From: Alisma plantago-aquatica
Lineage: Eukaryota; Streptophyta; Magnoliopsida; Alismatales; Alismataceae
Length of the DNA: 64,000 bases
Direction: 5' to 3'
NCBI GenBank assembly: GCA_963693085.1
Contig: OY856413.1
Span: 102,188,801 to 102,252,800, forward strand
The notes under the pieces are model-generated. The model did not search any database. It was not told the DNA's origin and worked only from the letters and a program-made list of their open reading frames with translations. Shown piece after piece: positions 25,516 through 36,412 of the stretch. The translations under genes were made by a program, and so were the position numbers. Within the stretch, counting starts at the first letter, position 1. Each line of letters starts with the position of its first letter.

Positions 25516-26795
25516 TTGATGATTGATGCTCTGGGTGAGGCTCGTCAGTTGTTGGTCGATCTATTTATTATGTTGTTAGAGCTCCCCAATCTAGGCTGAG
25601 AATCCCCCCATCTGTTGGTGCATCAGCTTAAGTAGGGTCATGCTATCCACAAAACTTTTATGCATCTTCTCATTCATGTCATTTTGCTTCTTAGCAAAAG
25701 ACATCAACTCTGTCATCATAGACGGTCTCTGCGGCTGATTCTGTTGGAAGGTCTGTTGCTGTTGGAATCCTATTTGACATTGTTGATTCGACGGTCCTCC
25801 CGAAGGATTTCTGCCCACTAGATAATGAGAGTTCTCAGCAGCACTGGTATTCCCGTAAGAGAAACCAGGGTGATTAGGTCATCTGTACTGGACATACTTG
25901 ACATTTTCCGTATTGTCCTCATTAAGATCTCCTTGAACAGCTATGTGTGGGCAGAAGTCAGATAGATGGTCTGGCTCTCCACAAGTGACACAAGTTCTCA
26001 CAACTTCCTGTCAAACTTTTTATTTATACCCCTACTCCTTCTGGGTCTGGACATCAGTTACTATTTTTTCTAGCTTAGCCGCAAGGGCTTCCATCACCAT
26101 GGATTCTCCCAGAGTGGTATGCTCATAGACTCCCGGTCGTACTCACTATCTTGTTGATTCGTGGCCATATTATCTATGATTTCCCTGGCCCTCTAAGCAT
26201 TGAGCCCTAAGAAGTCACTTCCAGCTGAAATATTCAAGGATTTCCTCTCTGCAGGGCACACCCTGTTGTAGAATGTGGTGATCAGCTTAGGTTTAGAAAA
26301 GCCATGATGTGGGCACTCCCGCTGGTAGCTTAGAAACCTCTCCCAGGTCTCGTGCAGATTCTCCAAAGGTTTTTGTGAATACCTCGATATCTTGTTCTGA
26401 CACTTGATTGTTCTTTCAATGGCGAAGAACTTGGCAATAAACATGTTAGCGAGATGCTCCCAATTGGGAAGACTCCCATCTTGCAGACTCGTGTACCATT
26501 CTAACGCTTCCTCTCTCAGAGACAAAGGGAAGCATTGGATTTAGATGTGTGCTGTCGGAACTCTATTGATCTTGAAGGTGTTGCAAGTCCTTTTGAAAGT
26601 AGTCAGATGGTTGTACGGGTTTTCTTTAGTAGTATTCCCACCAAACCGGTTATGTTGTAGCAGTTGGAGGAAAGAAGGCTTCATCTCGAAGTTGGTAACA
26701 TTGAGTGGTTGCACCACAATTGGATTTCTCTCTTCATTTGCCTAAACTTGGACAAATGCACGCAGACAGCGAGCTTTAGGAGCTTGGTTAGCCAT
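25516..26795 (-). pseudogene. Athila1 gag
   Basis: ATG at 26793-26795, 185 bases past the primer site. The N-terminal part has the Athila layout: a short RxLR-like start, then NFEMKPSFLQLLQ. Next comes the capsid-like region LREEALEWYTSL...W...F...FF (26525-26193). A CCHC zinc knuckle (C-x2-C-x4-H-x4-C) lies at 25951-25992, and a Gln-rich C-terminus at 25818-25591. The gag frame switches once between about 26190 and 26100 to the frame used by protease and RT. Stops occur at about 26742 and 26541 and in the Gln-rich part. The product would package element RNA. Confidence 0.9.
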
Positions 26796-26980
26796 GACTT
26801 GTTAGAGGCAAGGATGACCTGGAAAAAGGAGGAGAAGTACCTGGGAGGAAGGAAAAGTGTAGAAGTATTTGTATGTTGTATAAACTACGTGCAGTAAATA
26901 TGTGCAGTATTATATGCATATGTACAAGGTTTTGGGTAAAGTGTAAGCAAAACTCAAGTTCGTAGAACGGTTTTCATTGC
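26796..26980 (-). other. Athila1 leader between primer site and gag
   Basis: 185 bases of untranslated leader on the minus strand. I see no other signal. Confidence 0.7.
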
Positions 26981-27001
26981 CTATCCCCGGCAATAGTGCC
27001 A
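26981..27001 (-). promoter_or_regulatory. Primer-binding site of Athila1 (tRNA-Asp type)
   Basis: The minus strand reads TGGCACTATTGCCGGGGA and continues TAG. It is close to the TGGCGCCGTTGCCGGGGA site of Athila/Tat elements and lies six bases inside the 5' LTR. Differences from the usual site are mostly C/T or G/A. Confidence 0.9.
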
Positions 27002-27007
27002 AAAAGC

Positions 27008-27241
27008 TGACGAGCCTTAAATGTGGGTCCCAGAATGGAGTCATGTCTAGGTTATCAGACTTTTAGAAATTTATAATACCTGAATGTTTAAGACGCCTAC
27101 AACTATCACATGGTCAAAGTAGTTCAGGGTCGAACACAGGGATAGGAAGAACGGCACTTTAGAACTCAAGTTTCACTTGGCTAAGCACATCAAAAAGGGT
27201 CAAAGGATAAGGTTTTGATAAACAAAAAGCCTATTTCCTAG
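27008..27241 (-). repeat. Athila1 5' LTR, left piece (cut by the CACTA element)
   Basis: Matches 11760-11990 of the other LTR. It stops exactly at 'cctag', where the intact LTR continues 'ggagttacc'. That continuation is found at 48830. TAG (27239-27241) is the CACTA target duplication. Confidence 0.95.
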
Positions 27242-27830
27242 CACTAGTACATAACTGGCCTTTAGTGTCAGTTATTTAAGGCCTTTAGCATCGGTTTTAA
27301 TGTGACACCTATGTGGGCGCCGCTAAAAGGCCAGTAGTTAGGTGTCAGTTTTCAAACCGATGCCACAACCCTTCGCGCGCCACCGAAAATGCGCCAACAT
27401 GGGGGTATAGGCGTCAGTTATTAGTTTTGAAACTGACGCCATAAACCTTCGCGCCACAGAAAGGGCGCCATCTGGGGCACTATCAACGTCAGTTTATTAG
27501 TGATAATCGACGCCATCTCACCCGCTGCCACAGTCATGCTGGCCAGCACGGCCGTGTTATTTGGCCCGCTGCCACAGCTGTGGTGTCTGGCCTGCTACCA
27601 CGACCGTGCTGGTCAGCACGACCGTGGTGTCTGGCCTCATTAGGGAAATCGACATCGGTTACTAGTAGGGCAACCGATGCCAGAACCATCAGCGTCTATT
27701 TATTATTGATAACCGACACCACATCACATGCATTAGGCATCAGTATAATTATTTATCTAACGCTGTAATCATTTGTCATTGGTTTTAAACAAATAACCGA
27801 CGCCTATTTCATGTTTTTTTTTCTTATCAG
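27242..27830. repeat. CACTA 3' terminal repeat and sub-terminal hairpin array
   Basis: After the terminal repeat (27242-27271) come about seven short inverted repeats whose arms are variants of GGCGTCAGTTA and TAACTGACGCC. Pairs are near 27342/27356, 27409/27434, 27488/27505, 27650/27672, 27688/27711 and 27777/27797. Such motifs are the binding sites for TnpA-type proteins in studied CACTA elements. Here that role is inferred. Confidence 0.85.
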
Positions 27831-28210
27831 TCTGCAGGCCTAGTGTGGCTGGTGGCAAGATGAGAAGCCTGCAGTTCAGTTATGAACTACAAGTTTTATA
27901 ACATCCTTTGATATCAGCCAACAACAGGCCACAAACCTGCAAAATTAGCAACATTAATTTTCACACATTTAGCAACCTACAGTTCAATTCAATTTTCACA
28001 CATGTAGAAACATTCATGTAGCAATTTGCAGTTCCATTCATTTTCACATTCACACATGTAGAAACATTCATATAGCAACCAGCAGTTTCATTCATTTTCA
28101 CATTCACACATGTATAAACATTCAGACACATGTAGAAACATTTAGACATGTAGAACATTCACACATATTATAATTCAGAAATTCATTTACAAAATATCAT
28201 TCTTTAGTCA
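27831..28210 (-). repeat. CACTA 3' region with tandem repeat
   Basis: From about 27960 to 28170 there are about three and a half degenerate units of 50-60 bp built on 'ttttcacacatgtagaaacattca'. No coding frame. The repeat lies just past the stop of the Ulp1-containing gene and could contain its 3' untranslated region. Confidence 0.65.
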
Positions 28211-28644
28211 TTATTCACTATCAACATCCCAATTATATTTTAAAACCCCCACTACTTGTATGGTTGTTGCCCATTCTTCTCTTACATTATTTAGTTCTTC
28301 CGTTGTATAGGGAGCATGTACATCTGGTAAAGCATTACCTGTAGTGTGGTCAGTTTTAAACACCTGCAAAGAGAATGATGTATATACATAATTAATAATA
28401 TATAAATAAGATTGATATATTTCATATTATCTAATGTGACTATATATAATACCTCAGGAATGGTATCGATGTCCACTACAGCATATTTGATAATCATGTG
28501 CATAAATCGCATCACATAGTATGTACATGCCCATCAGTTGTCTAGTGTAGCACACTATAAATTGAAACATACAAAATATTAAAAAATAAAGCTAATTAAG
28601 CACTATTCACATAAATAATATATACATTGCAGTCGGGAACTTAC

Positions 28645-31453
28645 TGTCACGGAACCGTTCTTACCCCAATCCCAATCCCACTACCTAGACAGTAGAAAAA
28701 GGATTGAAGCGCCCGTCTCTGAGTGGCCCAATAGGATCATTCACACTGGCATATACAATAAGAAATAAATAACTCAAAAACTGAATAATTAAAGAACAAA
28801 CTAACCCAATATGGAGATATACCCTATTTATCTTTGTCATCAGATGTATGAGTGCGGAAGCGATCTTATTTTAATATTCCATTGGTATTACCTAAAATCA
28901 ATAAAATTGAGACACAATCATGCAATTGCACGGTACGCTATCAAAATCAAGAAAAGCAGTTTATAAGAAAATATGTATACTTGGCAGGACTTATATTTCA
29001 AAGTATAACAAACGATTTCCAAACATTCAGTATCATTCGACAAAAAGGTTGTTATTCAACGATTCAATTTTTATTACGAGTTCCCATTATGTTGTAATTC
29101 AAGAAGCATGCTTATATACTTTTGTGTGACTTTATCGCCCCAACGCGATGGGGTAAGTCACTGGGCTCCTTCTCACTATAGGAACATAGGAGGCCAATGT
29201 ACAAGTCCCACCTCCAATGAGGGGGTTGTTGTACTCAATATCAACATTATCAATATCATCATTATTATCAATATACGGGCAGTCATAATGGGCATGCAAT
29301 TTATGTTTTCATATTTTTCAAAATATGGTATAGAAAAACAGAAGACTAATCATAGGGAACAGTAGCTCATCCAAATAAATAGCCAAGTATACAATCAAGG
29401 AGGAGTCATATGATAGTGTACCTTTCACCGAGGATTTTGAGTATAAATCATCTAGTAATAGGTCGACCCTTCGAGTTAGATCCTAAAACACAATGTTTGG
29501 ATCAAGGGTCATGATCAAGATATTTGAAAATCATGTTTCAATATTCGAGATTAGGGTTAAATTTCCTAGGTCAACCTTGGGGTTAGGTCATCCACTTATA
29601 ATCAATATTTCAATATGTTCAACATTATTTCCCATGTCAAGTATTTCGAGTGTGAATGACTAACCTAGGTTTTATAGGATAATAAGTGTTAACCCTAATC
29701 TATGATCATTATCCAAGTCATCATAAATTTCTTAGATCATCATCATGATACATATTATAATTGGGGATCAAGATCATATTGATGGGTCAAAACTATATCG
29801 AGTGTTTTGCAAGAATTAAGATCAATATTAAGATTACTCATCTTCATTATAATCAAGATTGAATCAAGTAAAAAGATTTAGATCACTAATGATTCATTTT
29901 CATGAGTAGATGATTCAAACATATTATATCTAGGTTACAAGATAATCATCGGAGTCCAAAACTAGGGTTTTCAGCATTTAATCATGATTAACCACAATTA
30001 GAGTCCTTTAGACAATTTACATAATCAATAGATGAAGATTTAGTTAAATAAGTGAGCATAGTTTGGAATCAGCTTTCAAAAGTATTTTTAACAGGTTCAT
30101 TGGATTTTTCTGATCAAAATTGACTACTTATTCATCATTTTTGGAGTTCGGATGCATTTTCTACAATTAAAACAAGATCTTGACATTTAAATGAATATTT
30201 TCCAGAGATGAGAAAAAATACCTTAATTCAAGAAAATATGACAACCGTTGGATGCACAAGGAACATTTAAGATTGAGCCACATAGATTCGGGACTTTCTA
30301 TTTCAATTCTTTGATTTTGCCCGATTCGATCGCTGGTTCACTAAGCCCTGGACGAGGTGGGTTCTCTCTTTCGGACCGACTGGTTCACAGCCTTTCTTTC
30401 TCCCGTTCCATCCTTCACGCGTGATCAACACAGACACGACGGAGATGGCTTGCTGGCATGGAGGGTAACTGGAGTACGACAAGGCGAGGAAGGCGGAGAG
30501 TATGCTGGCCGAGCTTGCCCCAACCCCACAAACTGGGTGGGAGCCAGAGAAAGAGGAGAGTGGGCGGACAGGAAGGATGGCCAAGGTGGCCGTGCGCGGT
30601 GGCGCTGATCTACAGCAGAGAGCGACGAGGAGAAATAATGGAAAAAGGAAGTTGTTCGAGGCCGAGGGAGAGAGCAATGATGCTCGTTCTACCAAAGTGG
30701 GGTGTCGGCGCCACTTAGGGGATCATTTTATAGGCTTGGGGGCTAGGGTTAGGCTAGATCAGATCTTGGAGCAGCAGCTATGGCCGCCGAAAGGAGAGGG
30801 GAGGGTGAGGGAAATGGTTTGGCGGCTGGACAGAGTACAAATGGTGGTCAAATTAGGGTTAGTTCAGTTTGAAATCACGAGGTTCACATTCCCTCTTGGT
30901 TAGAATTTCGAATCGGGGTCTTAGGCGTGAGTTTGCAAGTCTTGGCCGTAAAGACACCTCCCCGCTGATTGTGGGAGGTTGATGATGACCTCGCAGCCAC
31001 TGGATCAGGCTTGGATCCGCGAGAGGCAAATCCAAGGGCCATTAGTCACCCCGGATCCCTTGTATGGATCGCTCACTTGGAATTTGTCAATAAAAAGGAA
31101 AATAGAAGGGGATTTTGAGAACATAATTTCCAAAATTCATAGAAAATTGTAGGAATGTCCAAACGACCTCAAATTTGGACCAAAGCTTCGAAATAATGTG
31201 GAGAATATATAGAAAATGTTTGAGAATCAAAAGACAAAGTTTTATTGACCAATTTGATTCTTTGGACAAAGTGATGAATGAATCCAATTTGAAGTGCTAT
31301 AATGTGTATAAAAACTGCATTGGTCACCATATCTTGGATTTGAGTCTCAATAATGATTATGAAGACAAGAAAAATAATTAGGGACCATTAGTAGGTATAA
31401 TGAGGGCAAAATAGTAATTATCTCATTATTTTGCTAAAATCCACTTTGTCACA
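28645..31453 (-). repeat. LARD2 3' LTR
   Basis: The TATA box on the minus strand (CCTATAAAAT, 30725-30734) is about 0.72 kb inside the LTR start. A GC-richer segment (about 30340-30860) surrounds the likely start of transcription. An ATG-rich purine stretch near 29205-29290 has short TCA/ATC repeats. Confidence 0.9.
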
Positions 31454-33594
31454 TCCTTCCCTCCATAAAAAGGAATTTTGCCCCCAAAATTCAAAACAAC
31501 CTCAAAAGTTTGGATCATTCAACCTAATTCATATCCTAAAATATTGAAGTGTCCTCAATTATAAAATCAAAATCGTGTCCTCAAATGTCAAGTAATCCAA
31601 TAATTATAATTGGGATTCCATGTTCCATATCATAACCAACTTGGTATCAACATCTTTCATCATCGAGCAACTGAGTATCAAGGTTAACGCATATATTGTC
31701 CAAAGTCATCATATGGGTAAAAAATATGGAAAGAATCCTATTGATCACAAATTTGGAGAGATCATATTTAGGTCAAACAAATAGAGTTCAAGTGTACAAG
31801 GTGACTTTCAGTCCCAATATCTCAGGGTCTTAAACTCTCCATTGGCCTAGGTGGGGTTATATAACCATGATTTGAGATTTTTCATATTTCAACATTTCAA
31901 GACCACATCATACTTTCAATATCATGATTTTCAGGCTCAAAATCACTGGGAGGTCCCACCCTAGTCCTAATGGGAGCTAAACCCTAACTCATAAATCAAG
32001 AAGTCAAAATAGTCATCTTTTTGAAAATTTCAACATTTGGGATTTTGAAGTCATTAGTCATATAGCTGGTATGATTTGTAGATCCAAATAATGTGAACAT
32101 AGATTTTGTATCATTATTGAGATCTAATAATCATGAGTCACCAGTCCATTAATCAAAATAAAGAGTCGAGATTTTAGGCATCAAAAGTTATAGGTTAATA
32201 ATTTTGAAGCTAGGGTTTAGATTCATATTTAGACCTTATGGGAGATCACTCGCCTATATTCCATTTCGAGCAACAATATTCAAGCAATATTCGATCAACA
32301 TATAAAAATTTCACTATCATTGTATCCATGTTTGATGAGTGATCTACCCCTAGGTCTATCTAGTAAGTCAACCACAAGCTATAGTCAATATTGTCATATA
32401 TCAAGATCATTATCAAATCAATATTCAAGATCGAGTATTAACCATGGGTTTAACCTATTAGGCTTAGGTCAACCAGTCCAAATAGGGTGAAAGGAGATAC
32501 CTTTCCAAACTCGAAATAATCAATAATATGAAAATTTAGAGGTAGTCAAAATAGGGATGTAACCTAGGTTAGGGGAGTCATGAGTCAACTACCACCCTAA
32601 TCTGGCACATTACTAACATTAGTCATGATCCACTGATCTTATTCAAATAGAGAGAGTATCAAAAATTAAATCATATATATTAAAGTCATAAGATCAAAAT
32701 TCAAGATAATAGGTCAATAATGTTAAGATTTGCAATTCTTTCTTTCAATATCAAGGTAGTGACAAAATTTGAAAATCGAGGATTTGAATTTGACATTCGA
32801 GGAATTAGAGCATAATATTAAAATTGAGATTGCAAAAGGCATCAATAGTCAATAGGGAAACTGCTTTTTGCATCATAGTCTTATATCATGATTTTGTGAG
32901 TCTAAGACTTAGTCATTTGATAGCATGGTCAAGGTGTGTATAAAGTAGGATACGAGTTTTCTTAACTATATTTTAGTTTTAATCAATAATAGGGCAACAT
33001 GGACATTAATCAAATAGGGACCTTATCAAAAATAAGGTATAAGGTATAAGTCATCCTTATTTCACCATATCATAATCTCAAACATAGTCAAAATTGAGTG
33101 TTCATGATATTAGGGGTCATACATGAGTATTTGATTTCAAGCTTAATTGATCAAAATCAAGTTTTCAAATTAAAATCAGATCATGGTATCAACTTTTAAG
33201 ATTTAGCAATATCCACTTTTCCATTCATAAGCTACCCATAATTGAGACATCATGTGGTGAAAGGTCACAAGAGAGGGCCACATGAAGGGATGAGAAGACT
33301 ACCTAATCTTCATCTACATGGGTGGCTTAGGATAGTCCTTAAGGAAGAGATGAGATGCTAGAAGACTCTCTAGGGTTTCACAAGAGAACCTTTAGGTCCA
33401 GTTCTGGATCAATTAAGTCCAGGTAGAGTGGGGAATCTCATCCACCGTGAAGACGGATAGGAGAAATTATGCCAGAACCCCGAGCCTAGACACCTCAATT
33501 TTCACCATTATGGACTTTAGGGTTTCTTGGGTGTAAGAGACTTGAGAAATTATTTACTTAAAGTAGATGGGAGTGTGTAGGCTCTGATACCAAC
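31454..33594 (-). other. LARD2 internal region, no coding sequence seen
   Basis: About 2.1 kb of AT-rich DNA with many 'aatcaagatc'-like words and no long frame. The minus strand ends with GAATTTTGGGGGCAAAATTC followed by the polypurine tract. A similar block precedes the tract in LARD1 and at 57219. The primer site is at 33581-33592. Confidence 0.8.
33581..33592 (-). promoter_or_regulatory. Primer-binding site of LARD2 (initiator-Met tRNA)
   Basis: TGGTATCAGAGC on the minus strand, two bases from the LTR edge. Confidence 0.88.
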
Positions 33595-36412
33595 TGTCAC
33601 GGAACCGTTCTTACCCCAATCCCAATCCCACTGCCGAGACAGAAGAAAAAGGATTGAAAACCCCGTCCCTGAGTGGCCCAATAGGATCGTTCACACTGGC
33701 ATATACAATAAGAAATAAATAACTCAAAAACTTGATAATTAAAGAACAAACTAACCCAATATGGAGATATAACTAATTTATCTTTGTCATCAGAGTGTAT
33801 GAGTGCGGAAGCGATCTTATTTTAATATTCCATTGGTATTACCTAAAATCAATAAAATCGAGACATAATCATGCAATTGCACGGTACTCTATCAAAATCA
33901 AGAAAAATAGTTTATAAGAAAATATGTATACTTGGAAGGACTTATATTTCAAAGTATAACAAATGATTTCCAAACATTCAATATCATTCGACAAAAAGGT
34001 TGTTATTCAATGATTCAATTTTTATTACGAGTTCCCATTATGTTGTAATTCAAGAAGCATGCTTATATACTTTTGTGTGACTTTATCGCCCCAACGCGAT
34101 GGGGTAAGTCACTGGGCTCCTTCTCACCATAGGAACATAGGAGGCCAATGTACAAGTCCCACCTCCAATGAGGGGGTTGTTGTACTCAATATGAACATTA
34201 TCAACATTATCAATATCATCATCATTATCAATATACGGGCAGTCATAATGGGCATGAAATTTATGTTTTCATATTTTTCAAAATATGGTATAGAAAAACA
34301 GAAGACTAATCATAGGGAACAGTAGCTCATCCAAATAAATATCCAAGTATACAATCAAGGAGGAGTCATATGATAGCGTACATTTCACTGAGGATTTTGA
34401 GTATAAATCATCTAGTAATAGGTCGACCCTTCGAGTTAGATCCTAAAACACAATGTTTGGATCAAGGGTCAAGATCAAGATATTTCGAAATCATGTTTCA
34501 ATATTCAAGATTAGGGTTACTTTCCTAGGTCAACCTTGGGGTTAGGTCATCCACTTATAATCAATATTTCAATATGCTCAACATTATTTCCCATGTCAAG
34601 TATTTCAAGTGTGAATGACTAACCTAGGTTTTATAGGATAATAAGTGTTAACCCTAATCTATGATCATTATCCAAGTCATCATAAATTTCTTAGATCATC
34701 ATCATGATACATATTATATTTGGGGATCAAGATCATATTGATGGGTCAAAACTATATCGAGTGTTTTGCAAGAATTAAGATCAATATTAAGATTACTCAT
34801 CTTCATTATAATCAAGATTGAATCAAGTAAAAATATTTAGATCACTAATGACTCATTTTCATGAGTAGATGATTCAAACATATTAGATCTAGGTTACAAG
34901 ATAATCATCGGAGTCCAAAACTAGGGTTTCCAACATTTAATCATGATTAACCACAATTACAGTCATTTAGACAATTTACATAATCAATAGATGAAGATTT
35001 AGGTAAATAAGTGAGCATAGTTTGGAATCAGCTTTCAAAAGTATTTTTAACAGGTTCATTGGATTTTTCTGATCAAAATTGACTACTTATTCATCATTTC
35101 TAGAGTTTGGATGCATTTTCTACAATTAAAACAAGATCTTGACATTTAAATGAATATTTTCCAGAGATGAGCAAAAATACCTTAATTCTAGAAAATAGGA
35201 CAACCGCTGGATGCACAAGGAACATCTAATATTGAGCCACATAGATTCGGGACTTTCTATTTCAATTCTTTGATTTTGCCTGATTTGATCGCTGGTTCAC
35301 TAAGCCCTGGACCGGGTGGGTTCTCTCTTTCGGACCGACTCGTTCACAACCTTTCTTTCTCCCGTTCCATCCTTCACGCATGAACAACACAGACGCGAAA
35401 GAGATGGCTTGCTGGCATGGAGGGGAACTGGAGTAGGAGAAGGCAAGGAAGGCAGAGAGTATGATGGTCGAGCTTGCCCCAACCCCACAAACTGGGTGGG
35501 AGCCAGAGAAAGAGGAGAGCGGGCGGACAGGAAGGATGGCGAAGGCGGTAGTGCACGGCAGTGCTGATCTGGAGAAGAGAGTGACGAGGAGAAAGAATGG
35601 AAAAAGGAAGTTGTTCAAGGTCGAGGGAGAGAGCAATGATGCTCGTTCTAGCAAAGTGGGGTGTCAGCGCCCCTTAGGGGATCATTTTATAGGCTTGGGG
35701 GCTAGGGTTAGGCTAGATCAGATCTTGGAGCAGCAGCTATGGCCACCGAAAGGAGAGGGGAGGGTGAGGGCTATGGTTTGGCAGTGGGATAGTGTACAAA
35801 TGGTGGTCAAATTAGGGTTAGTTCAGTTTGAAATCACAAGGTTCACATTCCCTCTCGGTTAGAATCTCGAATCGGGGTCTTAGGCGCGAGTTTGCAAGTC
35901 TTGGTTGTAAAGACACCTCCCCGCTGATTGTGGGAGGTTGATGATGACCTCACAGCCACTGGATCAGGCTTGGATCCGCGAGAGGCAGATCCAAGGGCCA
36001 TTATTCACCCCGGATCCCTTGTATGGATCGCTGACTTGGAATTTGTCAATAAAAAGGCAAATAGAAGGGGATTTTGAGAACATAATTTCCAAAATTCATA
36101 GAAAATCGTAGGAATGTCCAAATGACCTCAAATTTGGACCAAAGCTTCAAAATAATGTGGAGAATATATAGAAAATGTTTGAGAATCAAAAGACTAATTT
36201 TGATTGACCAATTTGATTCTTTGGACAAAGTGATGAATGAATCCAATTTGAAGTGTTATAATGTGTATAAAAATTGCATTGGTCACCATATCTTGGATTT
36301 GAGTCTCAATAATGATTATGAAGACAAGAAAAATAATTAGGGACCATTAGTAGGTATAATGAGGGAAAAAGAGTAATTATCTCATTATTTTGCTAAAATC
36401 CACTTTGTCACA
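33595..36412 (-). repeat. LARD2 5' LTR
   Basis: This copy would drive the element; its TATA box is at 35684-35693 (minus). The plus-strand frame 35461-35862 and the minus frame 35654-35262 both recur in the other LTR, which follows from LTR identity and does not show they are genes. Confidence 0.9.

Larger units (their letters stand above)
28645..36412 (-). mobile_element. LARD2: large non-autonomous LTR retrotransposon inside the CACTA element
   Basis: LTRs 28645-31453 and 33595-36412 (2809 and 2818 bp) begin TGTCACGG and end TTGTCACA. They are flanked by CTTAC on both sides (28640-28644 and 36413-36417). The primer site TGGTATCAGAGC (minus, 33581-33592) and a polypurine tract (minus TGGAGGGAAGGA, 31454-31466) give minus orientation. 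The internal region is 2.1 kb without gag or pol. LTR copies look about 95% identical by eye, so it is one of the youngest insertions. Both LTRs hold short frames preserved between the copies, but no domain is recognised. Confidence 0.93.

Noticed and set aside
27960..28170. Regularly spaced repeats that could suggest a CRISPR-like array
   Set aside because: Units are degenerate, spacers are not unique and the context is a plant DNA transposon; it is an ordinary tandem repeat.
30303..30903. 130- and 133-codon frames on both strands, preserved in both LARD2 LTRs
   Set aside because: The LTR copies are nearly identical, so preservation says nothing about selection. No domain is recognised, and the region is the GC-rich part around the promoter.
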